Origin: a virus
Virus record (IMG/VR): IMGVR_UViG_3300048838_000118
Span: 1-41,483 of that record
Length of the DNA: 41,483 nt
Strand: one strand, 5' to 3'
Part shown: piece by piece, positions 25,091 to 31,221 of the stretch
Position numbering within the stretch: position 1 is the first letter of the stretch
Layout: each line of letters begins with the position of its first letter
Notes under the pieces: model-generated
The model's input: the letters and a program-made list of their open reading frames with translations, nothing else
Told to the model about the DNA's origin: nothing
Database searches by the model: none
Made by a program: the position numbers and the translations under genes

Positions 25091-25954
25091 ATGGATTACC
25101 AAGAGATGAGATACGATTCCGACAAAGAGAAGGATTATTCGTTCGCCCTGTTCTCCGACCTTCACGCTGATTCCGACACTTTCGACAAAACGCAATTCGT
25201 CAAGGATGCCGAGAAGTATAGGGCTTTGGGTGCTCAATTCCTCTTCAATGGCGACTTGTTCGACGCGATACTTCCGACCGACCGGAAGCGCTACACACGC
25301 GGAAACGACGGCTTTGACGATGACGCGCAGATCAATGCGCGGCTTGACCACGTGCTGGAACTCCTGACGCCATACGCCGACAGCATCGCATTCATCGGCA
25401 TCGGCAACCATGAGGCGTCAATCGTAAAATATGACCATGTGGATCTTGTCAAAATGCTTGTGCGCGAACTGACGTTGAAGCGTGACAGGAAACTCCCGCC
25501 GATCAAGCGCGGCGGCTATCAGGGCTTCATCCGTCTGCGTTTCGTCGGGAGGGGTGGGAAGGATACCCGGTCATTCGACATCTACCGGGAGCATGGGAAG
25601 GGCGGCGCGGCTCCGGTCACAAAGGGAACAATAAACATCCAAAGATTGCACACCACCTTCGTCGCTGACCTTTACTGGCTCGGCCACACCCACACGCAGA
25701 TCATCGACCAAACCCCGTGGACCATCTATCCCAACGCGATGGGAAGGATCATCCGCAAGCGGAAAAGGTCGATCATAACGGGCGGGTATCAGGATTCTTT
25801 CATCCAGCGGGACATGGGCGAGAAGGATTCTTACCGCAACGCGTACCCGGAGGAGAGATTCCTGACGCCCGGCGGGATGGGATGCGCCCTTTTGCGGCTG
25901 AAGGTTCCAAGCACAAGCCACGATATAGACATGGAGGCGGAGATAACATCATGA
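25091..25954 (+). CDS. Calcineurin-like metallophosphoesterase
   Basis: This is a 287-residue protein. All five blocks of the two-metal phosphoesterase fold are present: FSDLHAD at about 20-26, FNGDLFD, IGIGNHEAS, the later YREHG and LGHTHTQ. These Asp, His and Asn residues bind two metal ions that hydrolyse phosphodiester or phosphomonoester bonds. The substrate is not evident. Phage members have been linked to nucleotide or DNA-end processing. It lies after the lysis genes and before a lipase-like gene, an unusual place. GGGGGAA precedes the ATG. Confidence 0.88.
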   Translation: MDYQEMRYDSDKEKDYSFALFSDLHADSDTFDKTQFVKDAEKYRALGAQFLFNGDLFDAILPTDRKRYTRGNDGFDDDAQINARLDHVLELLTPYADSIAFIGIGNHEASIVKYDHVDLVKMLVRELTLKRDRKLPPIKRGGYQGFIRLRFVGRGGKDTRSFDIYREHGKGGAAPVTKGTINIQRLHTTFVADLYWLGHTHTQIIDQTPWTIYPNAMGRIIRKRKRSIITGGYQDSFIQRDMGEKDSYRNAYPEERFLTPGGMGCALLRLKVPSTSHDIDMEAEITS

Positions 25955-26115
25955 GCGTTGACCATATCAAATCCGATCTACGTTACGGGTTCTATCTGAT
26001 CGAGCGGACGGGCATACCCGAAGAGACGATGGACAAGATCAAATCCTTGGTAAAGAATGTCAACTCGGAACACGCCGACGCCATCTCACTAATGTACGCG
26101 GAGGATGTCAATTGA
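25951..26115 (+). CDS. Small hypothetical protein (54 aa)
   Basis: The gene starts at ATG 25951, overlapping the previous stop. The helical sequence MSVDHIKSDLRYGFYLIERT to SEHADAISLMYAEDVN has no recognised family. It lies in a coupled string between the phosphoesterase and lipase-like genes and may be a partner of either. The GAGG in its last codons serves as the ribosome site for the next gene. Confidence 0.6.
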   Translation: MSVDHIKSDLRYGFYLIERTGIPEETMDKIKSLVKNVNSEHADAISLMYAEDVN

Positions 26116-26690
26116 CCTACGATCAGGCTTTTTACCATGTCACACATGGACCGTGGCATACAACCGGCGATGACGTGCAGTACCGTGTCGAGGACGCGCC
26201 GGGGAAGGTTGGGCGACTATTCTTTCAATGCTCGGCTTCCGATAGGGATTGGATCAATAATTTCAACTTCCCGGCCATGCCGTACAAGCGGATGGACTTT
26301 CCGTGGTACGTACATTCCGGCTTTTTGAAAGCATGGAAGTCATGCCGCGATACCATCGCCGATCTTGTCAAGGATTACGAAGGGCTTGAGATAGTCGGAT
26401 ACTCACACGGCGCGGCTCTTGCCACATTCGCGCATGAGGATTTCCTTTTCACCCACGGGGTATATCCACGGACGATAACTTTCGGGGGTCCGAAGGTTCT
26501 ATGGATGCCTTGCCCGGTGAAGGGCCGTTTCGACGGGATGACCCGCGTGCTTGTCCGGGGCGATATTGTCGGCATGCTTCCGCCATTGGGTTATGAGCAT
26601 GTTGGCAGGCAAAAGCTTATCGGGCCGTGGTCGTGGCCGTCAACCAAGAAGCATGAGCCGTCAGCCTACCGTAAATACTTGGAGGCGTGA
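26112..26690 (+). CDS. Lipase-like alpha/beta hydrolase (class 3)
   Basis: This 192-residue protein starts at TTG 26112, 7 bases after GAGG. The nucleophile elbow GYSHGAALATFAHEDF (G-x-S-x-G, then a helix) and the following strand TITFGGPKVLWMP are the class 3 lipase signature (TFGxPR). A later Asp (RGDIVGMLPPLGYEHVG) and His (KKHEPSAYRKYL) fit the Ser-Asp-His triad in order. No signal peptide is visible. A lipase may help cleave host outer-membrane lipids or esters during lysis, which fits its place after the endolysin block. Confidence 0.85.
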   Translation: MTYDQAFYHVTHGPWHTTGDDVQYRVEDAPGKVGRLFFQCSASDRDWINNFNFPAMPYKRMDFPWYVHSGFLKAWKSCRDTIADLVKDYEGLEIVGYSHGAALATFAHEDFLFTHGVYPRTITFGGPKVLWMPCPVKGRFDGMTRVLVRGDIVGMLPPLGYEHVGRQKLIGPWSWPSTKKHEPSAYRKYLEA

Positions 26691-27151
26691 TGTGCCGTCA
26701 AAACCCGCTATTGCCGTTGCGTGCGCTCTGTCTATCGGTGCTTTTACTCTTGGCTATCGTGTCGGTGAGGGCGCAGGATATTCCAGCCGCCAGGGAGAAG
26801 TTGACGCAGGCGCTATCACTATTGGACGACTTGAGTCAGAGCTTGGCGCAGAGGGAGGAAGACTTGACCTTGAAAGACGCGCTATCGAAAGAGAACGAAG
26901 CGGACTTGAAGAGGCGAGAGGACAGCTTGAGAGCGACCGAATTAGCCTTGAGCGGCAGAGAGCAAGGGATCGCCGAGCGCGAGAGCTTGACGCAAGAGAG
27001 AGAGAGCGCCTACGAAGCGATGGGGCTGGCGTTGAGGGAATTGGAGTCCTTATACGCGAGGCAATCACGATCCTTGACGCTCGCTAAATATGGCTTGGTC
27101 GCCCTTGGCGTGGCCGCAATCGTTGAAGGTATCACCATAATCGTCAGATAA
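26690..27151 (+). CDS. Membrane/coiled-coil protein, outer frame of an overlapping pair (spanin-like)
   Basis: This 153-residue protein starts at ATG 26690, 4 bases after GGAGG and overlapping the lipase stop. It has an N-terminal signal or membrane segment (LCLSVLLLLAIVSVRAQ), a long charged coiled coil (REKLTQALSLLDDLSQSLAQ to RESLTQERESAYEAMGLA) and a C-terminal membrane segment (YGLVALGVAAIVEGITIIV). The architecture resembles unimolecular spanin-type lysis proteins, which link inner and outer membranes. A second frame is fully open inside it from 26692. It is the last gene before the terminator. Confidence 0.65.
   Translation: MCRQNPLLPLRALCLSVLLLLAIVSVRAQDIPAAREKLTQALSLLDDLSQSLAQREEDLTLKDALSKENEADLKRREDSLRATELALSGREQGIAERESLTQERESAYEAMGLALRELESLYARQSRSLTLAKYGLVALGVAAIVEGITIIVR
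26692..27087 (+). CDS. Nested alternative-frame membrane/coiled-coil protein
   Basis: From GTG 26692, six bases behind the same GGAGG, a second frame of 131 codons runs without a stop inside the preceding gene. It also encodes an N-terminal membrane segment (AIAVACALSIGAFTLGYRV) followed by a long charged helix (IGRLESELGAEGGRLDLERR, RELDARERERLRS). The repeated helix code may make both frames look coiled-coil by chance. If translated, the pair would be a nested two-gene lysis arrangement like Rz/Rz1. Confidence 0.4.
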   Translation: MPSKPAIAVACALSIGAFTLGYRVGEGAGYSSRQGEVDAGAITIGRLESELGAEGGRLDLERRAIERERSGLEEARGQLESDRISLERQRARDRRARELDARERERLRSDGAGVEGIGVLIREAITILDAR

Positions 27152-27162
27152 TCGTCAGTCAA

Positions 27163-27178
27163 CTGTCACTTTTGACAG
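27163..27178 (+). promoter_or_regulatory. Small inverted repeat after the lysis genes
   Basis: CTGTCA and TGACAG form a 6-bp stem with a four-base loop, followed by TATTTA. CGTCAG occurs twice just upstream. It may be a weak terminator or an operator. It lies 50 bases before a much stronger terminator. Confidence 0.35.
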
Positions 27179-27225
27179 TATTTATGAACTAATTGTCATT
27201 TTAGTCTATTTACGCAAACGTTCCG

Positions 27226-27270
27226 CCCCGCCTGACGGCCTCCTCCTCCGTCGGGTGGGGCTTCTTTTTG
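27226..27270 (+). terminator. Rho-independent terminator ending the late region
   Basis: CCCCGCCTGACGG (27226-27238) pairs along 13 positions with CCGTCGGGTGGGG (27248-27260), including two G-T pairs, around a 9-base loop. It is followed by CTTCTTTTTG. It separates the structural and lysis genes from the promoter-driven early region. Confidence 0.92.
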
Positions 27271-27303
27271 TCTAAAAATAATCAAAAATAATGCAATAAT
27301 CGC

Positions 27304-27332
27304 TTGACAACCTAATCGCTTGGGTCTATACT
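27304..27332 (+). promoter_or_regulatory. Sigma-70-type promoter for the early region
   Basis: TTGACA (27304-27309), a 17-base spacer and TATACT (27327-27332) give a near-consensus promoter. The leader then contains the hairpin GGTTGC/GCAACC at 27340-27357 before the first ribosome site. It fires immediately after the late terminator and reads into the small early genes. Confidence 0.88.
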
Positions 27333-27380
27333 ATAATCATGGTTGCAGTAAGGCAACCGAGCGAGACCAGGAGGGATAAA

Positions 27381-27611
27381 ATGGTAGTATTCGTAAAGAT
27401 TCTTAGCGCAAACATGGGCGACGGTTGGGCTGATGAGCGAGAGGCCGCGAACGGTTACGCGAAATGGCTCGAAAATCAGGGGATAAAAGCCGAAGTGGAA
27501 TACGCATCAGGCGTTGGTGGTGTGGCTTTTGATGAGGATGGAGAAGAGACTGACATCGGGCACCTCTGGGAAAGATGGTGCGCAAGCGAAGAGGCCAAGG
27601 CTTACTTATGA
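27381..27611 (+). CDS. Small early protein (76 aa)
   Basis: This is the first gene after the promoter, starting at ATG 27381 with AGGAGGG six bases upstream. The protein is acidic with MVVFVKILSANMGDGWADER and a DEDGEETD stretch. The start at 27381 is preferred to an in-frame ATG at 27339, because 27339 lies inside the leader hairpin. No family was recognised. Strong early expression is expected, so a host-takeover role is plausible but unproven. Confidence 0.7.
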   Translation: MVVFVKILSANMGDGWADEREAANGYAKWLENQGIKAEVEYASGVGGVAFDEDGEETDIGHLWERWCASEEAKAYL

Positions 27612-27661
27612 AATACTCAAACCGACTGGTGTGCACTCGTATCAAGGTTAAGGAGGACATA

Positions 27662-27874
27662 ATGCAAGTAGGAGAGTACGTAGTAACCAGCAAGACCGGC
27701 GACAGCAAATGGCACGAAACCAGTGCAAAGACTCTCAAGGCGGCTAAGACTGCCGCGTCAAAAATGTATCAGCAGAGCGTAGGCGGAACGATAGAAGTCG
27801 GCATGCCAATGGATGAATTTTCTGTGACCACTGTTGCAGTCAAGCGCGGACTTGATAAGTGGGTAAATATTTGA
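27662..27874 (+). CDS. Small early basic protein (70 aa)
   Basis: The gene starts at ATG 27662 behind AGGAGG. An in-frame ATG 27608 overlapping the previous stop is an alternative but lacks such a site. MQVGEYVVTSKTGDSKWHE is followed by lysine- and alanine-rich helix TLKAAKTAASKMYQ and a C-terminal strand. No family was recognised. It could bind nucleic acid, given its charge. Confidence 0.65.
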   Translation: MQVGEYVVTSKTGDSKWHETSAKTLKAAKTAASKMYQQSVGGTIEVGMPMDEFSVTTVAVKRGLDKWVNI

Positions 27875-28002
27875 CCGACATATCCCAAGCCGCAGCCGCC
27901 CTCGGCAAAAAAGGCGGCGCGTCAAAGTCAGCCGCCAAGCGCAAGGCATCAGCCGAGAATGGGAAGAAGGGCGGACGACCAAAAAAGATAAAAAATAGTT
28001 AA
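27871..28002 (+). CDS. Short lysine-rich AT-hook-like protein (43 aa)
   Basis: TTG 27871 overlaps the previous stop, so translation is coupled. The peptide has ALGKKGGASKSAAKRKASAE and ends NGKKGGRPKKIKNS. The GKKGGRPKK core is an AT-hook-type minor-groove binding motif, also typical of a common class of tiny phage proteins with two GxKGG segments. A DNA-binding or nucleoid-type role is likely. Confidence 0.65.
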   Translation: MTDISQAAAALGKKGGASKSAAKRKASAENGKKGGRPKKIKNS

Positions 28003-28010
28003 GATTTCTG

Positions 28011-28039
28011 TTTACAGGATCGATAATAGGGTGTAGAAT
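28011..28039 (+). promoter_or_regulatory. Second sigma-70-type promoter
   Basis: TTTACA (28011-28016), a 17-base spacer and TAGAAT (28034-28039) fit the consensus closely. It lies between two coding units and 20 bases before the next start codon. It gives the small-gene block a second entry for transcription. Confidence 0.75.
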
Positions 28040-28058
28040 TATGGAAATGGAGGACAAG

Positions 28059-28217
28059 ATGACACTGACCAAGGAACGCCGCAGGGAGATCGCCCGTCTT
28101 GAATCCCGTCTGGAACGTGAGGCCGTCAAGGAAGGCGCGCGCGTGATAGCCGAGCGCTACGGGTACAACCACGTGATCCGGCGTGTGGCCAATCTCAGCG
28201 GGATGAGACTGGCATGA
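28059..28217 (+). CDS. Small arginine-rich helical protein (52 aa)
   Basis: ATG 28059 is preceded by GGAGG. The protein MTLTKERRREIARLESRLER to NHVIRRVANLSGMRLA is a basic helix pair with a possible helix-turn-helix at its end. It directly follows a promoter, as small regulators often do. No family was recognised. The next start codon overlaps its stop. Confidence 0.6.
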   Translation: MTLTKERRREIARLESRLEREAVKEGARVIAERYGYNHVIRRVANLSGMRLA

Positions 28218-28306
28218 AGCGTGAGCACGGCGTGTGGTACGTCTACTTTTCCGGCAGGTGGTTCGCGTTCGCCACTCTCAGGGACGCGGTTGACGCAAGG
28301 CGCTGA
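28214..28306 (+). CDS. Tiny basic peptide (30 aa)
   Basis: ATG 28214 overlaps the preceding TGA. The peptide has an aromatic-rich strand pair (GVWYVYFSGRWFAFATL) and ends DAVDARR. That layout resembles short phage proteins with a W-x-V-x-F-x-G-x-W hairpin. Its last codons run into the tRNA-like minihelix at 28300. Confidence 0.5.
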   Translation: MKREHGVWYVYFSGRWFAFATLRDAVDARR

Positions 28307-28338
28307 CCCGCTCGCCGGTTCAACTCCGGCACGGCGCA
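28300..28338 (+). ncRNA. tRNA-like minihelix 1 (acceptor plus T-arm only)
   Basis: GCGCTG (28300-28305) pairs with CGGCGC (28332-28337; one G-T), and GCCGG/CCGGC carries the loop TTCAACT. The T-arm almost directly abuts the acceptor strand, as in tRNA, and a single A follows. The D- and anticodon arms are absent, replaced by seven bases. It lies between two genes, ahead of a ribosome binding site, and a second copy occurs at 29109. Confidence 0.6.
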
Positions 28339-28358
28339 TTGTATATAAAGGGGGTTTT

Positions 28359-28895
28359 ATGCCGTATAAGGATATCGAAAAGAAAAGAGAGAATGCGAAG
28401 GCATATTATGAAAAAAATAAGGATAATATCAGGTTGAGCCATAAGAAATATAGAGATTTTAATAGCGAAAAAATTAAAGAGCAAAAAAAGAAAAAATATG
28501 ATGATAATAAATATAAAATACTTCTAAGAGCTAAAATATACCGTGATACGCACCAAGATATAATCAAGAAATATTATCAAGAAAACAAAATGAAGATATC
28601 TGAAAAATCAAGGGAACGGAATAAAAAAAACAGGAATAAAATTATTGAGCGGTCGAAAAAATGGAGAGAACTTAATAATGAAAGGTACAAGGAATATTAT
28701 AAAATTCACAATGTTTTAAATAAAGATCAAAAGATAGCGTATAGGAAAAGTAATATAAATAAATTTGCGGCTTATTCCTTCTTTTACAGAAATGGAATAT
28801 CGGCGAAAACATGCCCAAATGAGTTATACGATGCTTTGGTTTTACGTTTTACGCTTAAGCGTGAAATTATTAGGCTTAGGGAGGCTTCAAAATGA
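28359..28895 (+). CDS. AT-rich lysine/tyrosine repeat protein, homing-endonuclease-related
   Basis: This 178-residue protein starts at ATG 28359 after AAGGGGG. It is almost wholly charged helix with repeats of the K-x-Y-x-x-N/D type (YYEKNKDNIRLSHKKYRD, KKYYQENKMKISEKSRER). This matches the linker of phage HNH homing enzymes, including the one at 2050. No HNH core is present. The end PNELYDALVLRFTLKREIIR resembles a phage protein tail found with such linkers. It is far richer in A+T than its neighbours, so it is probably a decayed or non-nucleolytic mobile gene. Confidence 0.65.
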   Translation: MPYKDIEKKRENAKAYYEKNKDNIRLSHKKYRDFNSEKIKEQKKKKYDDNKYKILLRAKIYRDTHQDIIKKYYQENKMKISEKSRERNKKNRNKIIERSKKWRELNNERYKEYYKIHNVLNKDQKIAYRKSNINKFAAYSFFYRNGISAKTCPNELYDALVLRFTLKREIIRLREASK

Positions 28896-29101
28896 AGCAA
28901 CTAACAATCGAGGAACTGCGGGAAGTAATGTCAGACCAGATTCGTCTGGTGCAATCCGGAAAAGGCGACCTTGACGTTGCCGATTCGCTTGCCAACATGA
29001 CCGGCAAGGTGCTTAAATCGGTAGCCCTTGAAATCGCGTACGGTGAGCATAAGTCAAGGGGTGGTGCCTTGATCGACATGATGGAGAAGGCGGCAAAGTA
29101 A
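28892..29101 (+). CDS. Conserved-type small phage protein (69 aa)
   Basis: The gene starts at ATG 28892 behind GGGAGG, overlapping the previous stop. MKQLTIEELREVMSDQIRLV is followed by VADSLANMTGKVLKSVALEI, a helical pattern I recognise in short early phage proteins of unknown role. It may form a helical dimer. The stop is just upstream of minihelix 2. Confidence 0.65.
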   Translation: MKQLTIEELREVMSDQIRLVQSGKGDLDVADSLANMTGKVLKSVALEIAYGEHKSRGGALIDMMEKAAK

Positions 29102-29108
29102 AAACAAA

Positions 29109-29146
29109 GCGCCGACAGCTCGCGGGTGCAACTCCCGCGCGGCGCA
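29109..29146 (+). ncRNA. tRNA-like minihelix 2 (acceptor plus T-arm only)
   Basis: GCGCCG (29109-29114) pairs perfectly with CGGCGC (29140-29145). The second stem CGCGGG/CCCGCG carries the seven-base loop TGCAACT and directly abuts the acceptor strand. A single A follows. It has the same plan and the same surrounding words as the copy at 28300, with stem bases changed but pairing kept. The next gene's AGGAGG lies 15 bases downstream. Confidence 0.65.
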
Positions 29147-29170
29147 TATCTGTTAATCAAAGGAGGTCAG

Positions 29171-29329
29171 ATGCTGGACTACAAAAAATGCATGGGATGG
29201 CATGGCGTATCATGCTTGGACTGCGTGCGGCTTGTGGCTTGCAACGCGGATGAGGACGGCGAGCTGGTGGAGAGGCCGGATACGGTAGGGAAGAGGTGCC
29301 CAAAATACGTGGAGGTTAGGAAGAAATGA
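29171..29329 (+). CDS. Cysteine-rich small protein (52 aa)
   Basis: ATG 29171 follows AGGAGG. Five cysteines (KKCMGWHGVSCLDCVRLVAC ... RCPKY) suggest a zinc-binding knuckle. Small proteins of this kind in phage early regions often bind host factors. No family was recognised. The ATGA overlap couples it to the next gene. Confidence 0.65.
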   Translation: MLDYKKCMGWHGVSCLDCVRLVACNADEDGELVERPDTVGKRCPKYVEVRKK

Positions 29330-29526
29330 AAGCACATGCGAACAGGTTTAGCATCGCTATTTTATTGGCTCGAATGTTTTCCATGTCAATGGCAAAAAAA
29401 CACGGCAAAAATATCGTGTCCGCAGGCGTTGGTTTTGGCGGCAGGAAAGGCATGATTGATCTAAGCGGTATTCCTCCCGCATGGAAGGGCAGAAGGATGT
29501 CGCGGATCATGCGGGGTGGAAAATGA
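29326..29526 (+). CDS. Small basic hypothetical protein (66 aa)
   Basis: The gene starts at ATG 29326, overlapping the previous stop. The protein is basic with MKAHANRFSIAILLARMFSM and ends AWKGRRMSRIMRGGK. It has no recognised family. A weakly hydrophobic segment near the start may be a peripheral membrane helix. It is part of a coupled string. Confidence 0.55.
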   Translation: MKAHANRFSIAILLARMFSMSMAKKHGKNIVSAGVGFGGRKGMIDLSGIPPAWKGRRMSRIMRGGK

Positions 29527-29831
29527 ACGGCAAGCAAGCCAAGAGGGCGCGGGCGATGGCAAACCATGAGGCGGTCAAGCGTGGATTGTGGAATCAAGGT
29601 GAGTCGAGTGTCTATTCTAAATGGTGGCGAAAGATTCTCGCAAAGTTATTTCCGAAGTACCGAAATCGGTATACAGGGTGGGTTGGGCGGTGGTACAAAG
29701 CCACTCTAAAGAAATGGGCAAGAATTGCATACGCTCAGATCCATGATAATGATGTCAAATCTTTCCTGAACGTGCAAAGAAAACTTCGCGCAAGACTTTC
29801 ACGGGAAAGAATGTCGGGGGCGGTAAAATGA
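29523..29831 (+). CDS. Basic hypothetical protein (102 aa)
   Basis: ATG 29523 overlaps the preceding TGA. The protein is strongly basic and tryptophan-rich (VYSKWWRKILAKLFPKYRNR, GRWYKATLKKWARIAY), as in small nucleic-acid-binding or membrane-surface proteins. No family was recognised. The stop overlaps the next start. Confidence 0.6.
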   Translation: MNGKQAKRARAMANHEAVKRGLWNQGESSVYSKWWRKILAKLFPKYRNRYTGWVGRWYKATLKKWARIAYAQIHDNDVKSFLNVQRKLRARLSRERMSGAVK

Positions 29832-29950
29832 AAGCGCAGATAATCTCATTCATCATCGAGCTTATCGGGTTCGTGTTCGTCCTGCTGGTGTGCGCGTTCG
29901 GCATCGGCGCGGCGGTAATCAACAACTGGAGGGTCAGGCGATGGCATTGA
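29828..29950 (+). CDS. Tiny single-span membrane protein (40 aa)
   Basis: ATG 29828 overlaps the previous stop. The peptide is mostly one hydrophobic helix (FIIELIGFVFVLLVCAFGIG) with a basic tail NNWRVRR. It lies in a run with two other tiny membrane peptides. The role is unknown; membrane modulation or superinfection functions are possible. Confidence 0.55.
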   Translation: MKAQIISFIIELIGFVFVLLVCAFGIGAAVINNWRVRRWH

Positions 29951-30024
29951 CGCCGATGGGCTACAGCATTTTGGTGGTGTCAACAATATGGTTTGTCTGG
30001 GCGCTGTGGAGGTTCGAGCAATGA
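29941..30024 (+). CDS. Tiny single-span membrane peptide (27 aa)
   Basis: ATG 29941 lies 5 bases after GGGTC and overlaps the preceding frame. The peptide MALTPMGYSILVVSTIWFVW ends ALWRFEQ, so one membrane helix and a short cytoplasmic tail are expected. It is coupled to the next gene by ATGA. Very short frames like this are uncertain. Confidence 0.4.
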   Translation: MALTPMGYSILVVSTIWFVWALWRFEQ

Positions 30025-30209
30025 TAATGCCACATCAGGCAATAATCAGGCTTGCAGATAGGTTCGAGAATACTGATGATAAAGCTTTGAGGGAAGAGCT
30101 TATCTGTGTTCTCAAAAGATTCAGCTATCTATCGGCGCAGGATCGCAACCTTATTGATGTGACTGCGGCGGCAGATGCTTTGACAGCTTTGGGGCGCGTC
30201 GATGCTTGA
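30021..30209 (+). CDS. Small helical protein (62 aa)
   Basis: ATG 30021 overlaps the previous stop; ATG 30027 is an alternative. The sequence MPHQAIIRLADRFENTDDKA to IDVTAAADALTALGRVDA is helical with conserved-looking leucines. No family was recognised. It overlaps the next gene by 8 bases. Confidence 0.55.
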   Translation: MIMPHQAIIRLADRFENTDDKALREELICVLKRFSYLSAQDRNLIDVTAAADALTALGRVDA

Positions 30210-30465
30210 GATCAAGATTGACGGGTTCGATGATCCTTTGTGGGTTGACTACAAGTACAATCCCGGTTGCAAGGCAAAGGTTTCGCGGTACGAGGTGCTG
30301 CCGATGGAACCGGATGAGGATGACGAGGTTGAGGAAGTCACGATTCGGTTTTCCGCTGACGGGGCCGACGCTTCGGACATACTGAGGCAGTCGTTGATCG
30401 ATGACGTCGGGGAGAGGTGCCTGGAATACGAGCGGGATAGGCGGGAATTGGGGGAGGTCGATTGA
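30202..30465 (+). CDS. Acidic hypothetical protein (87 aa)
   Basis: ATG 30202 overlaps the previous gene. The protein has a strand-rich start MLEIKIDGFDDPLWVDYKYN, an acidic middle EPDEDDEVEEVTIRF and a charged helix at the end. Its strong negative charge could make it a DNA mimic, but this is only a suggestion. No family was recognised. Confidence 0.6.
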   Translation: MLEIKIDGFDDPLWVDYKYNPGCKAKVSRYEVLPMEPDEDDEVEEVTIRFSADGADASDILRQSLIDDVGERCLEYERDRRELGEVD

Positions 30466-30548
30466 TATACTTCATCGTTTTTTCGGTGGGCGGATTGTTC
30501 GGATTCACTCTGGCGGCGCTGATGGTTGCGGCGAGTAGGGAGGGATGA
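30462..30548 (+). CDS. Tiny single-span membrane peptide (28 aa)
   Basis: TTG 30462 overlaps the previous stop behind GGGGAGG. The peptide is a single membrane helix (IYFIVFSVGGLFGFTLAALM) ending AASREG. Its GGGAGG codons serve as the ribosome site of the next gene. This third tiny membrane peptide within 700 bases strengthens the view that such peptides are real here. Confidence 0.5.
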   Translation: MIYFIVFSVGGLFGFTLAALMVAASREG

Positions 30549-31021
30549 TGGGATTCAGTCTGGACAACTACGAACAGGTCAAGGACAGGATAACACGGTT
30601 CTACGCGGACCATCCTGACGGGTCGATAACAACCGAGCTTGTCAATGATCCATCGTCGGTAACTTCCTTCGCCACTTTCAAGGCTACGGTATCGATAGCC
30701 GGGACCGTGAAGGCGACGGGGTACGCGATGGAGCAGCAGGGTCAGGGCGTGAACAAGGACGCGTGGGTCGAGAACGCGGAGACGTCGGCGATAGGCCGGG
30801 CGCTTGCCAACATGGACTATTGCGGCACGATGAGACCAAGCCGCGAGGAGATGTCAAAGGTTGGCGGGTCAGATCGGGAATACGCTGAACTCAAGACCGC
30901 GTTGATCGACTACATCGCGGCGGGAGCCTTCGAGCATCCCGAAAACGTCGAGAAGGTGATAGCCGAGAAGAATATCCAGATGATGAGAAGGGCGCTTGAA
31001 CACGCCAAGGTGAAGCCGTGA
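30548..31021 (+). CDS. ERF-like single-strand DNA annealing / recombination protein
   Basis: This 157-residue protein starts at ATG 30548 (or 30545) behind GGGAGG. The segment WVENAETSAIGRALANMDYC is the hallmark ET(S/A)AIGRAL motif of the ERF-type and related phage annealing proteins. Before it stand FATFKATVSIAGTVKATGYA strands, and MRPSREEMSK follows. In the family it binds ssDNA and anneals complementary strands during recombination-dependent replication. It is shorter than classic ERF (about 200 residues). Its neighbours include a NinB-like gene and, further on, SSB. Confidence 0.6.
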   Translation: MGFSLDNYEQVKDRITRFYADHPDGSITTELVNDPSSVTSFATFKATVSIAGTVKATGYAMEQQGQGVNKDAWVENAETSAIGRALANMDYCGTMRPSREEMSKVGGSDREYAELKTALIDYIAAGAFEHPENVEKVIAEKNIQMMRRALEHAKVKP

Positions 31022-31221
31022 TTGCATGGGATGACCTTGCGGCTGAGGCTGAGTCAATGAGAATACAGGATTCCGTATCCGGGCTTGTCTCGGATGCGTT
31101 GGAAGAGGAAAAGCCGCTTGTCAGGAAGGGCTACCGGATGACTGGTCCGGCGTCGGCGCACGCGGCGATACTATCATACGCTGTCAGTCTGGGAATGGAC
31201 GTTGACCCATGCCAGAGCTGA
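31018..31221 (+). CDS. Small hypothetical protein (67 aa)
   Basis: GTG 31018 overlaps the annealing-protein stop. The protein MIAWDDLAAEAESMRIQDSV to HAAILSYAVSLGMDVDP is helical and acidic. No family was recognised. It overlaps the next gene by 13 bases, so it is translated with the recombination genes. Confidence 0.6.
   Translation: MIAWDDLAAEAESMRIQDSVSGLVSDALEEEKPLVRKGYRMTGPASAHAAILSYAVSLGMDVDPCQS

Noticed and set aside
27142-27380. Attachment site or origin in the gap after the lysis genes
   Set aside because: The gap is explained by a small hairpin, a strong terminator, a promoter and a leader; no integrase or iterons were seen.
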